64,000 bases of DNA from Gammaproteobacteria bacterium (GCA_026004975.1 BPKE01000002.1:310001-374000); one strand, 5' to 3'. Counted from the stretch's first letter, positions 1 to 9,831 are shown. Notes: generated by a model from the sequence alone, not told the origin. Translations and numbers: made by a program.

Positions 1-1587
<1,587 letters not shown>

Positions 1588-1711
1588 GGTACGCCCTCTT
1601 CGGCCGGCCGGCGCCGGCCCTTCCGTTACGTCTGCGACACCGCCCGCCGCCGGGCGGCCGTGGCCGCACCGGCCCCGCGCGGCGGCCAGGGATTAGACCA
1701 CTCTAGCACAT

Positions 1712-2338
1712 TCAGTTCCCGCCGCGGCGCCCCTCGGCCAGGACGTAGACCTCGCGGCTGCGGTCGCGCGAGGCCTCGGGCTTGAGCACGCGCACGCTCG
1801 CGAAGTCGGCCCGCAACGCAGCGAGAAAGGCGTCGCTGCCCGAGCCCTGGAACAGCTTGCACAGAAACGCGCCGCCCGGCCGCAGCACCCGCCGCGCCAG
1901 GTCGTGGGCCAGCTCGACCAGGTGCAGGGCGCGCGGGATGTCCACCGCGGCCACCCCCGACAGGTCGGGCGCCATGTCCGAAAGCACCACGTCCACCGGC
2001 CGGCCGGCGAGCGCCTCGAGCACGGCCGCGAGCACCGCCTCTTCCTGGAAATCGCCCTGGATGAAGGTCACGCCGGCGGGCGGCGTCATCGGCAGGCGGT
2101 CGCAGGCCACCACCCGTCCGCGCGCGCCGACCCGCTCGGCGGCGTACTGCGACCAGCCGCCCGGCGCCGCCCCGAGATCCACCACGCAGGCGCCCGGCCG
2201 CAACAGCTTGCGCCGGCGGTCGATCTCGGCCAGCTTGTAGACCGCCCGCGAACGGTAGCCCTCGCGGCGCGCCTGCTGCACGAAGCGATCGCGGCGGTGC
2301 TCGGCCAGCCAGCGCTTGGAACCGGCGCTGCGCGCCAT
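1712..2338 (-). CDS. rlmE: 23S rRNA (uridine-2'-O-)-methyltransferase RlmE
   Basis: SAM-dependent enzyme that 2'-O-methylates U2552 in the A loop of 23S rRNA late in 50S assembly. The 208-residue protein has the RrmJ/FtsJ fold: VYKLAEID near residue 37 (catalytic Lys), the SAM-binding loop VVDLGAAPGGWSQYA near 57-71, SDMAPDLSG (catalytic Asp near 120) and a second Lys in GAFLCKLFQG. The length matches the family (E. coli 209). The ATG at 2338 gives MARSAGSKRW, typical of RlmE N-termini. It is divergent from tpx, with 72 bases between the two start codons, and precedes ftsH on the same strand. No YhbY/CRS1 gene lies between them here. Confidence 0.95.
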   Translation of the reverse strand: MARSAGSKRWLAEHRRDRFVQQARREGYRSRAVYKLAEIDRRRKLLRPGACVVDLGAAPGGWSQYAAERVGARGRVVACDRLPMTPPAGVTFIQGDFQEEAVLAAVLEALAGRPVDVVLSDMAPDLSGVAAVDIPRALHLVELAHDLARRVLRPGGAFLCKLFQGSGSDAFLAALRADFASVRVLKPEASRDRSREVYVLAEGRRGGN

Positions 2339-2363
2339 CAGGCCGCCCCGCCGGGCAGGATGG

Positions 2364-2369
2364 TAGACT
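2364..2369 (+). promoter_or_regulatory. Possible extended -10 for tpx
   Basis: TGGTAGACT gives an extended -10 element (TG, one base, then TAGACT) 42 bases before the tpx ATG in the short rlmE/tpx divergent gap. No good -35 is visible. Inference only. Confidence 0.35.
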
Positions 2370-2410
2370 GGCCCGCCGTGGGGCCGGAGCGGCTCAGAGG
2401 AGGAAACGAC

Positions 2411-2908
2411 ATGGCCACGATTCACTTCAAAGGCACGCCGGTGCACACCCACGGCGAATTGCCGACGGTCGGCAGCCGGGCGCCCGATTTCCGCCTGGTG
2501 CGCAACGATCTCGCCGACGTGAGCTTGGCGGACTTCGCCGGCAAACGCAAGGTGCTGAGCATCTTCCCCAGCCTGGACACCTCCGTGTGCCTCGCCTCGG
2601 CGCGGCGCTTCAACGCCGAGGCGCAGGCCCACCCGGACGTGTGGGTGCTGCTGATCTCGGCCGATCTGCCCTTCGCCCAGCGGCGCGTCTGCCAGGCCGA
2701 GGGCCTGGACCGCGTGGTGCCGCTGTCGATGATGCGCTCGCGGCAGTTCGCCAAGGATTACGGCGTGCTGCTGGTGGACGGGCCGCTGGAGGGCATCACC
2801 GCGCGGGCGGTGCTGGTGCTGGACGAGACCGACACCGTGCGCCACGCCCAGCTGGTCGACGAGATCGCCGCCGAACCCGACTACGCGGCGGCCCTGGCGG
2901 CGCTGTGA
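2411..2908 (+). CDS. tpx: Thiol peroxidase Tpx (atypical 2-Cys peroxiredoxin)
   Basis: Thioredoxin-dependent lipid and alkyl hydroperoxide reductase, periplasmic or cytosolic depending on species; no signal peptide is seen here. The 165-residue protein contains the peroxidatic Cys motif FPSLDTSVCLASARRFN (Cys near residue 60) and the resolving Cys in DLPFAQRRVCQAEG (near 94), as in E. coli Tpx (C61/C95). The start is fixed by a strong Shine-Dalgarno GAGGAGG upstream of ATG 2411. Its stop overlaps the GTG start of the following transporter, so the two are probably co-translated. Confidence 0.95.
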   Translation: MATIHFKGTPVHTHGELPTVGSRAPDFRLVRNDLADVSLADFAGKRKVLSIFPSLDTSVCLASARRFNAEAQAHPDVWVLLISADLPFAQRRVCQAEGLDRVVPLSMMRSRQFAKDYGVLLVDGPLEGITARAVLVLDETDTVRHAQLVDEIAAEPDYAAALAAL

Positions 2909-4170
2909 GCGCCGCCCCGGACGCCGGCGCGGCCCTCACCCGCCGCGTCCTCCTGGCCCTGCTCGCCGGCCTGGTGGTGGGGCTGGCGCTGGCGCCGTTC
3001 GCCGGCGAGGGGGCCTTGCGCGAGCAGCTGGTGGACGGCGTGCTGCAAATCGGCGGCGCCCTGTTCGTCGCGGCGTTGAAGATGCTGGTGGTGCCGCTGG
3101 TGTTCGTCTCACTGGTGTGGGGGGTGAGCGGCCTGGGCGGCGGCGCGGCGCTGGGGCGGCTGGCGGCGCGCACCCTCGCCTTGTACCTGGCGACGACCGC
3201 CGTGGCCGTGACGCTGGCCTTGACCCTGGCCGCGGCCGTGCGCCCGGGCGCCGGCCTGGCGCGGCCGGAGTCGGTGGACTTCCAACCCCCCGAGGCCCCG
3301 CCGCTCGGGCGGGTGTTCCTCGACCTCGTCCCGGAAAACCCGCTCGCCGCCATGGTCGAGGGACAGATGCTGGGCGTGATCGTGTTCGCCTTGCTGTTCG
3401 GCCTGGCGATGAGCCGCGCGCCCGGCGGCGCGCCGAAACTCAAGGCGCTGTTCGACGAGCTCAACGAAACCCTGCTGCGCCTGGTGATGATGGTGATGGC
3501 GGCCGCGCCGCTGGGCGTGTTCTGCCTGATCGCCCGCACCTTCGCCGTGGAAGGCTTGGAAGCGTTGTGGGCGCTGGCGCGCTACGCCGGCACCGTGGCC
3601 GGCGCGCTGCTGCTGCACGTCGCCCTCGTCTACGGCGGCCTGGTCAAGGGGCTGGCGCGGCTGCCGGTGAGGCCGTTCTTCGCCAAGCTGCGCGCCGTGC
3701 AACTGTTCGCCTTCAGCACCTCGAGCAGCAACGCCACCCTGCCGGTGACGCTGCGCACGGTGCAGACGCGCCTGGGCGTCTCCGAGTCGGTCGCCGCCTT
3801 CACCCTGCCGCTGGGCGCGACGGTGAACATGGACGGCACCGCGATCATGCAGGGCGTGGCGGCGGTGTTCGTCGCCAACGTCTACGGCGTCGACCTCGGC
3901 CTCGGCCAGTTCCTGACCGTGATCCTCACCGCCACCCTGGCCTCGATCGGGGCCGCCGGCGTGCCCGGCATCGGCCTGATCACACTCACCCTGGTGCTCC
4001 AGCAAATCGGCCTGCCCCTGGAAGCGATCGGCCTGATCTGGGGGGTGGACCGCCTGCTGGACATGCTGCGCACGGCGGTGAACGTCACCGGCGACGCCGC
4101 CGTCACGGTGGTCGTGGCGCGCGCCGAAGGGCGCCTGGACGAGGCCCGTTACCGCGACCCGGCGGCCTGA
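2905..4170 (+). CDS. Dicarboxylate/amino acid:cation symporter (DAACS family)
   Basis: Inner-membrane symporter of the GltP/DctA/SLC1 family, moving C4-dicarboxylates or glutamate/aspartate with H+ or Na+. The 421-residue product carries the family hallmarks: the serine-rich re-entrant motif STSSSNATLP near residue 270, PLGATVNMDGTA (the NMDGT cation and substrate motif), ASIGAAGVPG in hairpin loop 2, and DRLLDMLRTAVNVTGDA in the last helix. The GTG start at 2905 overlaps the tpx stop (GTGA), which suggests translational coupling. It ends 10 bases before a convergent lipoprotein gene, with no clear terminator. Whether it takes succinate or glutamate cannot be told from motifs alone. Confidence 0.92.
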   Translation: MSAAPDAGAALTRRVLLALLAGLVVGLALAPFAGEGALREQLVDGVLQIGGALFVAALKMLVVPLVFVSLVWGVSGLGGGAALGRLAARTLALYLATTAVAVTLALTLAAAVRPGAGLARPESVDFQPPEAPPLGRVFLDLVPENPLAAMVEGQMLGVIVFALLFGLAMSRAPGGAPKLKALFDELNETLLRLVMMVMAAAPLGVFCLIARTFAVEGLEALWALARYAGTVAGALLLHVALVYGGLVKGLARLPVRPFFAKLRAVQLFAFSTSSSNATLPVTLRTVQTRLGVSESVAAFTLPLGATVNMDGTAIMQGVAAVFVANVYGVDLGLGQFLTVILTATLASIGAAGVPGIGLITLTLVLQQIGLPLEAIGLIWGVDRLLDMLRTAVNVTGDAAVTVVVARAEGRLDEARYRDPAA

Positions 4171-4180
4171 CGCGGCCGGC

Positions 4181-5107
4181 TCAGGGCGGCACGCGGCCGA
4201 GCTGCACCGCGGGCCGCCGTGACAAGCGCTCCAGGTTGCGCAGCACGGTGCGGGCGCGCTCGATCGCGGCCTGGAGCCGGGGGTCGTCCGGCGCCCAGGC
4301 GCTCGCCTCCAGCCACACCGCCAGCGCCGCCTCGATCCGCCCCTCGGCGTACAAGCGCCGCCCGGCCTCCAGCGCCGCCTCGGTCGCCGCCGCCAGTTCC
4401 GCCCGGGCGCGCTCGACCAGCCCCGGCTCGACGCCGGGCGGCAGGCGCATCAGGGCGCGGTGCAGCGCCGGCCGGTCGGCGGCGGCCAGGGCGCCGCGCA
4501 AAGCGGCGACCGGGTCGGCCGGCGGCGGCGCCGCCCGCCGCGGCGGGTGGCGGCCCGCGGCGGCCAGCTCCGCCTGCAGGGCGGCCGCCGCCGGATCCGG
4601 GTGCAGGCGCTGGGCGAGTTCCAGGCACCGCCAGGCCAGATCCAGATCGCCGCGCGCCCGCGCGGCGACGGCGTGTTTTTGCAGCGCACGGGCGCGACGC
4701 CGCTCCGCGGCCGCCCGCCGGCGGCGCTCGAGGCCGGCGAACCAGCCCCCGCGCACCGCCAGCAAGCGCTCGGCGGCATCGCGGGCGGCCAGCCAGCGGA
4801 CGGCCTCGTGCACCGCCAGCTCCGCCTCCAACGCCGCGCGCCGTGCGGCCCGCCGCGCTTCGGCCTGGCGGCGGGCAGCGGCCAGCACGCGGCTCCCGGG
4901 AAGCGTCGCCAGCGCCACCTCGAGCTCGGCCTCGGCTTCGTCCCAGCGGTCCTCGGCCTGCAGGCGCACGGCGCGGCCGATCGCCTCGCGCTCGAAGCGC
5001 CAGATCTCGGCGGTGCCGCTCGGCGGCGGGGACGACGGCGCGGAGGCGCACGCCGCCAACCACAGCGCCAGGGCCGGTACGGCGCATCGTTCAAAGCTGT
5101 ACGGCAC
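4181..5107 (-). CDS. Alanine/arginine-rich lipoprotein with TPR-like helices
   Basis: Predicted 308-residue lipoprotein of unknown function. A short signal peptide ends in the lipobox LAAC (Cys20); Ala at +2 predicts transfer to the outer membrane. The rest is almost wholly helical, rich in Ala/Arg/Glu, with loosely repeated TPR-like units such as EAEAELEVALATLPGS, AWRCLELAQRLHPD and EAALAVWLEASAWAPDD, so a protein-binding solenoid is plausible. The GTG start is chosen because AGGAGG lies just upstream (about 5114-5122). It overlaps the 3' end of the cyclase gene by 17 bases, so it is almost certainly translated from the same message. I do not recognise the family. Confidence 0.75.
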   Translation of the reverse strand: MPYSFERCAVPALALWLAACASAPSSPPPSGTAEIWRFEREAIGRAVRLQAEDRWDEAEAELEVALATLPGSRVLAAARRQAEARRAARRAALEAELAVHEAVRWLAARDAAERLLAVRGGWFAGLERRRRAAAERRRARALQKHAVAARARGDLDLAWRCLELAQRLHPDPAAAALQAELAAAGRHPPRRAAPPPADPVAALRGALAAADRPALHRALMRLPPGVEPGLVERARAELAAATEAALEAGRRLYAEGRIEAALAVWLEASAWAPDDPRLQAAIERARTVLRNLERLSRRPAVQLGRVPP

Positions 5108-6521
5108 GACACACCTCCTCGAGCTGCGCGGCCAACGCCGGGCGGTGGCGCGGCTGCACGTCGTCGACGACGTAAAGGACCGCCGGCCGGCGCCGCCCGC
5201 GCAGCGCCACGTGGCCGCGCGGGCGCGCGCGCAGCGCCCGCTCGCCGCCGGCCAGGCGGTACACGTCCTCGGTCACCACCACCTCGCCCGGCGCCGCCTG
5301 GTCGCACAAGCGCGACGCCAGGTTGACGGCGTCGCCGACCACGGTGAACTCCATGCGCTCGGCGGCGCCCAGATTGCCGAGCAACATCGGGCCGCTGTTG
5401 AGCCCCACCCGCAGCGCCAGCGGCGGCGGCCGCCGCGCCCCCAGCCAGGCCACCGCACGCTGGATCAGCAACGCGCAACACACGCCGTTGAGCGCGTGTT
5501 CCGAATCCTCACCGAGGGCACCGAACACCAGCATCGCCCCGTCGCCGATGAATTTGTCCACCAGCCCGCCGCGCTGCCGGCAGGCCGCGGTGACCAGCGC
5601 GAAGCAGCGGTTGAGCATGGCCGAGACGGCGTCCTCCGGCATCTGTTCGGCCAGCGCGGTGAAGCCGACGATGTCGGCGAACAACACCGTCGCCTCGATG
5701 CGCCGGCCGCCGAGCCGCACCTGGTCGAGGTCGGCGAGCAGCCGCTCGGCCACCGGCCGCGACAGGTAACGCTGCAGCACCGCCTCGACCTGCGCCCGGC
5801 GCAGCAGACCTTCGCCCAGCGCGTTGATCGATTCGATCAACTCGCCGATCTCGTCCCCGCGGCGCTCGGCCAGGCGCAGGTCCAGCCGCCCCTCACGGAT
5901 CGCCCGGCCGGCCGCCGCCAGGCGGCGGATCGGCCGTGCCGCGCGGCGCGCCAGCCACGCCGCCGCGGCCGCCGCGAGCAGGACACCGGCCGCCGTGGTC
6001 CAGACGGTCAACCAGCGCGCCCGGTGCCGCGCCGCGTCCAGCGCCGCCGCCGACACCACCACCAGTGCCCGGCCCACCGGCTGGGCCTTGAAACGCACCG
6101 GCGCACCGTAACCCAGCCGCGGTGCGCCGTCGGCCGGCCGCCAGGTGTCGGCGGGCGGCACACGTGCCGGCACGTCGCCCCAGGACGCCAGCACGCTGCC
6201 GTCCAGGGCGTAGACCGCCGCCCCGCGCAGCGGCTCGCCGCCGCCGAACTCGGCGACCAGAAGCCGCAGGGCCAGCCGGTCCTCGGCCAGCAGCGGTTCG
6301 GCGGCCACCGCCGCCAATCGCTCGGCGAGCAGGCGCCCGAAAGCGGCCAGCTGCGTGTCCAGCAAACGCTCCTGCTGGAGGGCCAGAAAAGCGCCCAGGC
6401 CGCCCACCGCCGTCGCCGCCAGGGCGGCGAACAGGGCGCCGAGCTTGACCGCCACCGGCAGGCGCGCCAGCGGCGCGCCGGTGGCGCGGGCGGCGCGCGG
6501 GGGGACCGCGGACGGATTCAT
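5091..6521 (-). CDS. Membrane adenylate/guanylate cyclase with HAMP domain (class III)
   Basis: Converts ATP (or GTP) to the cyclic nucleotide in response to a periplasmic or membrane signal. In the 476-residue product one sees a first membrane helix (LGALFAALAATAVGGLGAFL), about 130 periplasmic residues, a second helix (AAGVLLAAAAAAWLA), a HAMP linker (RPIRRLAAAGRAIREG), then a class III catalytic domain. That domain has metal-binding Asp residues in VLFADIVGFT and IGDGAMLVFG, the Lys of VDKFIGD, and FTVVGDAVNLASRLC with the Asn/Arg transition-state pair. All key residues are present, so it should be active. A GTG at 6545 would add eight residues, but a -10-like TATAGT at 6554-6559 would leave that start with no leader; ATG 6521 is preferred. 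It overlaps the lipoprotein gene. Confidence 0.88.
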   Translation of the reverse strand: MNPSAVPPRAARATGAPLARLPVAVKLGALFAALAATAVGGLGAFLALQQERLLDTQLAAFGRLLAERLAAVAAEPLLAEDRLALRLLVAEFGGGEPLRGAAVYALDGSVLASWGDVPARVPPADTWRPADGAPRLGYGAPVRFKAQPVGRALVVVSAAALDAARHRARWLTVWTTAAGVLLAAAAAAWLARRAARPIRRLAAAGRAIREGRLDLRLAERRGDEIGELIESINALGEGLLRRAQVEAVLQRYLSRPVAERLLADLDQVRLGGRRIEATVLFADIVGFTALAEQMPEDAVSAMLNRCFALVTAACRQRGGLVDKFIGDGAMLVFGALGEDSEHALNGVCCALLIQRAVAWLGARRPPPLALRVGLNSGPMLLGNLGAAERMEFTVVGDAVNLASRLCDQAAPGEVVVTEDVYRLAGGERALRARPRGHVALRGRRRPAVLYVVDDVQPRHRPALAAQLEEVCRAVQL

Positions 6522-6553
6522 CGCGCCGTCGTTTTGCCGGGACACGGTCCGCG

Positions 6554-6559
6554 ACTATA
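6554..6559 (-). promoter_or_regulatory. Possible -10 of the cyclase-lipoprotein operon
   Basis: TATAGT on the minus strand, 33 bases upstream of the preferred cyclase ATG (6521), matches the sigma-70 -10 at five of six positions. No convincing -35 is seen 17 bases further up. The rest of the 6546-6700 gap shows nothing else clear. Confidence 0.3.
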
Positions 6560-6700
6560 ACAGTTCCCGCGCCGCGCCCCGATCGGGGTGAGCCCGAGCC
6601 CCGGTGCCCATCGCCGCGATCGTCGCGCCGAAGGGTCAAGTGCCCGCCGCCGTGGCCGATAAGCGCAGCGAAGGCGCCCCCGTGCGCAGGAGGCCATCCC

Positions 6701-7252
6701 GTGCGAACGAGCAGCGATTCGATCTACGACACCGCCGGCCGCGAACCGGACCGCCCCGCCGCCCCGCCCCGCTCGGCGGGCGGTGCGCCGGCTCGCGTGG
6801 AGATCCGGCCCGAGATGCTGCCGCTGGACCGCAGCGCCATCATCGAGCTGCTGCATCAGGTCGGCATTCTCCCCACCACCCAGCGGGTGCACATCGCCGA
6901 GGTGCTGTTCAGCCGTCCACAGCACCTGTCGGCCGAGCAAGTGCTGGAACGGCTCAGCGCCGCGGAGCGCAGCATCTCGCGCGCCACGGTCTACAACACT
7001 CTCAAGCTGTTCGCCGAGCACAACCTGGTGCGGCCGGTGATCATCGACCCCGAGCGGGTGCTCTACGACTCGCACACGGCGCACCATCACCACTTCCTCA
7101 ACCGCGACAGCGGCGAACTGATCGACGTGGACGCCGCGGCCGTGCAACTGGCCGAGAGCCCCGAGTTGCCGGAAGGCACCGTGCTCGCCCGCTACCACGT
7201 GATTTTCGAGCTGCGCCAGGAAAAACGCCGCGGCAACGGCAACGGCGGCTGA
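6701..7252 (+). CDS. Fur-family transcriptional regulator, Irr-like (no CxxC)
   Basis: Winged-helix metalloregulator of the Fur superfamily, 183 residues. The DNA-binding part is clear: LLHQVGILPTTQRVHIAEVL, then LSAAERSISRATVYNTLKLF (recognition helix) and the GELIDVD hinge. The dimer region has the His cluster TAHHHHFLNRDSGE, but the Cys-x-x-Cys that follows it in Fur, Zur and PerR is absent. This resembles haem-responsive Irr-type regulators rather than classical Fur. An N-terminal extension of about 40 residues rich in Pro/Ala/Arg precedes the fold. The GTG start is backed by AGGAGG at 6688-6693. Its target (iron, haem or peroxide) is not shown by the neighbours, pyrD downstream and a cyclase upstream. 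Confidence 0.85.
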   Translation: MRTSSDSIYDTAGREPDRPAAPPRSAGGAPARVEIRPEMLPLDRSAIIELLHQVGILPTTQRVHIAEVLFSRPQHLSAEQVLERLSAAERSISRATVYNTLKLFAEHNLVRPVIIDPERVLYDSHTAHHHHFLNRDSGELIDVDAAAVQLAESPELPEGTVLARYHVIFELRQEKRRGNGNGG

Positions 7253-7271
7253 TCGGCCGGGGGGTTTCTGC

Positions 7272-7305
7272 TAGCATGCCCGGCCCGCGAGGAGGGCCGG
7301 GCATG
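7272..7305 (+). promoter_or_regulatory. pyrD leader: extended -10 plus hairpin over SD and start codon
   Basis: TGCTAGCAT (hexamer 7272-7277) is an extended -10 element. It is followed at once by a perfect 12-base inverted repeat, CATGCCCGGCCC (7275-7286) and GGGCCGGGCATG (7294-7305), with loop GCGAGGA. The Shine-Dalgarno lies in the loop and 3' arm, and the pyrD ATG (7303-7305) closes the stem. Transcripts starting in the run of C near the -10 could fold and block translation, while those starting a few bases later could not. This layout recalls the CTP-sensed start-site switching known for enteric pyrC and pyrD; that it works so here is inference. Confidence 0.6.
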
Positions 7306-8358
7306 GCGCATCCTTACGACACCCTCTACCGTCTGCTCCGACCGCTGCTGTTCCGCCTCGACCCGGAACGCGCCCACGCCTTGACCCTCGGCCTGCTGCG
7401 CCTGGCCGGCGGCGCCGCCGGCCTGGGCCTGCCGGCGCCCCGGCGGCCGGTGGAGGCCATGGGCCTGCGCTTCCCGAACCCGGTCGGGCTCGCCGCCGGC
7501 CTGGACAAGGACGGCCGCTGCCTGGCGGCGTGGACGGCGCTCGGCTTCGGTTTCATCGAAGTCGGCACGGTCACGCCGCGGCCGCAACCCGGCAACCCCC
7601 GCCCGCGGCTGTTCCGGATCCCGGCAGAACGCGCCCTGATCAACCGCATGGGCTTCAACAACGAAGGCGTGGACGCCCTGGCGGCGCGCCTGGAACGCTA
7701 CCGCGCGCGGCGCCGCAGGGTGCCGGTGGGCGTCAACCTGGGCAAGAACCGCGACACGCCGGTCGATGCGGCCGCGGCGGACTACTGCACCGGGCTGGCC
7801 AAGGTCTACACCCTGTGCGATTACGTCACGATCAACGTCTCCTCGCCCAACACGCCGGGCCTACGCGGCCTGCAACACGGCGCCGCGCTCGCGGCCCTGC
7901 TCGACGCCGTGCTCGAGGAACGCGAGCGCCTGGCCGCCCGCCACGGCGTGCTCCGCCCGCTGGCCTTGAAGATCGCGCCCGACCTCGACGAGGCCGCCCT
8001 CGAGGCGCTGCTCGACACCGTCCTGGCGCGGCCGATCGAGGCCCTCATCGTCGCCAACACCACCCTGGCGCGGCCGGCCGGCAACAGCGGCCCCTGGGCG
8101 GAGGCCGGCGGACTGAGCGGCGCGCCGTTGTTCGACCCCGCCACCCGCCTGCTGCGCCGCGTGCGCGACCGCGTCGGCCGCCGCCTCGCCCTGATCGGCG
8201 TCGGCGGCATCGTCGAGCCCGCCGACGCGGTGGCCAAGCTGCGCGCCGGCGCCGACCTGGTGCAGTTGTACACCGGCCTCATCTATCGCGGCCCCGGCCT
8301 GGTCCACGCCATTTGCCGCGCCCTGGACGCCTGCCCACGGGCCGCGCCGCCGGCCTGA
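7303..8358 (+). CDS. pyrD: Dihydroorotate dehydrogenase, class 2 (quinone-dependent)
   Basis: Oxidises dihydroorotate to orotate in pyrimidine synthesis, passing electrons via FMN to membrane quinone. The 351-residue protein has the class 2 N-terminal amphipathic region (YDTLYRLLRPLLFRLDPERAHALTL), NPVGLAAGLDKDG (FMN site), GFGFIEVGTVTPRPQPGNP, INRMGFNNEG, VSSPNTPGLRGLQ with the catalytic Ser of the class 2 type, and the phosphate-binding GVGGI and LYTGLIYRGPGL motifs. The length is close to E. coli PyrD (336). ATG 7303 is preferred over an in-frame ATG at 7276 because the Shine-Dalgarno GAGGAGG lies between them. No other pyr gene is adjacent. Confidence 0.96.
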   Translation: MAHPYDTLYRLLRPLLFRLDPERAHALTLGLLRLAGGAAGLGLPAPRRPVEAMGLRFPNPVGLAAGLDKDGRCLAAWTALGFGFIEVGTVTPRPQPGNPRPRLFRIPAERALINRMGFNNEGVDALAARLERYRARRRRVPVGVNLGKNRDTPVDAAAADYCTGLAKVYTLCDYVTINVSSPNTPGLRGLQHGAALAALLDAVLEERERLAARHGVLRPLALKIAPDLDEAALEALLDTVLARPIEALIVANTTLARPAGNSGPWAEAGGLSGAPLFDPATRLLRRVRDRVGRRLALIGVGGIVEPADAVAKLRAGADLVQLYTGLIYRGPGLVHAICRALDACPRAAPPA

Positions 8359-8470
8359 GGCCGACGACGGCCGCGGCGACGCCCCGCATCCACGCTCCCG
8401 CGCGCAGCCCCCCGGAACGCCCGAGCGGCGCCCGGGCCCGCTGCGGCCGAAGCGCGTTGCACCCAAGGCC

Positions 8471-8493
8471 GCGGGGCTTGGCCCGCGCCCCGC
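8471..8493. other. Hairpin in the pyrD/araC convergent gap
   Basis: GCGGGGC and GCCCCGC form a 7-base stem with a 9-base loop at the end of the 134-base convergent gap 8359-8492. There is no T tract, so a role as intrinsic terminator is doubtful. Nothing else stands out in the gap. Confidence 0.3.
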
Positions 8494-9647
8494 TAAGCGT
8501 CGGCCGGGCGATCGCGCCCGGCGCCGCCGTGGCGGCGCCGGTACTCGCTCGGCGACATGCCGGTGAACTTCTTGAAGAAGCGCTGGAACGCCGACTGGCT
8601 GTTGAAACCCGAAGACAGCGCGATCTCCAGGATGCCGCCGTCCTCCTCCAACAGTCGGCGCTTGACCGTCTCCACGCGGTGGTAATTGATGAACTCGAAA
8701 AAATTCTGCCCGTAACGGCTGTTGATCAGCCGCGAGACTTCGCGCGGGCGCAGGCCGCAGGCCTCGGCGAAGCGCGCGAGATTGATGTGCGGCTCCAGGT
8801 GCAAGCGTTGCTCGTGGATGCCGCGCTCGATCGCCGCCCGTTTGGGCGCCTCGTCCTTGACCGGCGCCTCGGGTTTGGGGTCGATCGGCAAGCGCCCGGC
8901 GAGTCGCCGCGCACCGTACACCGCGAAAGCCACCAGGGCGTTGATCGACACGACCGTGATGTAGTTGCTGGCCACGCCGATCAGATGGTTGATCCGCGTC
9001 GACAGCGCGTCACCCAGCCAATAACCGACGCAGGCCCAGAGCCAATGAAAGCTGAAACCGATGAGCAGAATCTGCGCGAAGCGCAGGCTCCACTCCGGCA
9101 GGCTGGAATACTGCGCTTCCAGCACGGCGCGGAAACGCCGGTAGGCGCGCCAGCACAGAACCACGTACAGCACCGGCTGGCATTTGTACAGGAACCAGAC
9201 GAAACGCACCGCATACTGCCTGGACGGCTCCAACCGCGGCCAGTTCCGCGGGATCCAGGCATCCACGTTCAAGTCGAACGAGACCACCAGCAACAAGGCC
9301 AGGAACGCCGGCGCGCCGTGCAGCCACAGCGCCCGCCGCCAATCCGGCGCGGCGCCCGACATCGACATCAAGTACAAGTACAGCGCCGGCGCGTAAGCGA
9401 GCAGGCCGAATGCCAACACGGCGACCACCGCCGTGGACCAGAACGAGGTGCTGCCGACGAGATGACCGCTCCACACCACCAGCGTGCTCGACAGCACCAG
9501 GGCGACGAGGCACATGAAGACCGCCAGCCAGACGTGCTGGCTCTCGAGACGGCGCGGCAAACCCAGAACGAGGGCGGCCACCAGCAAGGCCTCCACCGCG
9601 GTCACCGCCCACACCAGATCGTTCAAGGTGAACAGCATTTCGTTCAT
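8493..9647 (-). CDS. Membrane-embedded AraC-family regulator
   Basis: Predicted membrane-bound transcription factor of 384 residues. The N-terminal two thirds holds about seven hydrophobic segments (for example LVWAVTAVEALLVAALVLGL, VWLAVFMCLVALVLSSTLVV, FLALLLVVSF, ILLIGFSFHWLWACVGYWL). The C-terminal 105 residues are a double helix-turn-helix: LARFAEACGLRPREVSRLIN, then ILEIALSSGFNSQSAFQRFFKKFTGMSPSEYRRR, the AraC/XylS signature. Members of this type sense an extracellular or membrane signal while bound to DNA. It is divergent from the secreted cellulase gene, with direct repeats in the gap, so it is the likely regulator of that enzyme. A GTG at 9659 would add four residues; neither start has a good ribosome site. 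Confidence 0.88.
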   Translation of the reverse strand: MNEMLFTLNDLVWAVTAVEALLVAALVLGLPRRLESQHVWLAVFMCLVALVLSSTLVVWSGHLVGSTSFWSTAVVAVLAFGLLAYAPALYLYLMSMSGAAPDWRRALWLHGAPAFLALLLVVSFDLNVDAWIPRNWPRLEPSRQYAVRFVWFLYKCQPVLYVVLCWRAYRRFRAVLEAQYSSLPEWSLRFAQILLIGFSFHWLWACVGYWLGDALSTRINHLIGVASNYITVVSINALVAFAVYGARRLAGRLPIDPKPEAPVKDEAPKRAAIERGIHEQRLHLEPHINLARFAEACGLRPREVSRLINSRYGQNFFEFINYHRVETVKRRLLEEDGGILEIALSSGFNSQSAFQRFFKKFTGMSPSEYRRRHGGAGRDRPADA

Positions 9648-9831
9648 GACACCGAACACGCCCGTTTCACCGTCGCCGCCACCCTGCCCCGCGGCGCCGC
9701 ATCATAGCCCAATGCCGCTTGGCGAGTGACCCTCGCGGCGCATAGAGACTGCGTCCAGTTCGCGTTTGCAGCAAACCGACCACCCACCTTGCTCGCGCCG
9801 CGCAAAGTGACAAGACAGCAAGGCGCGGCCC

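Noticed and set aside
3117-6560. Open frame of 1147 codons on the plus strand
   Set aside because: It runs antisense or out of phase through the symporter, lipoprotein and cyclase genes; long shadow frames are common at this GC, and the translation is Arg/Ala/Pro-rich without any domain.
8359-8492. Small RNA or tRNA in the pyrD/araC gap
   Set aside because: Only a 7-base hairpin without T tract; no tRNA-like fold, no promoter.
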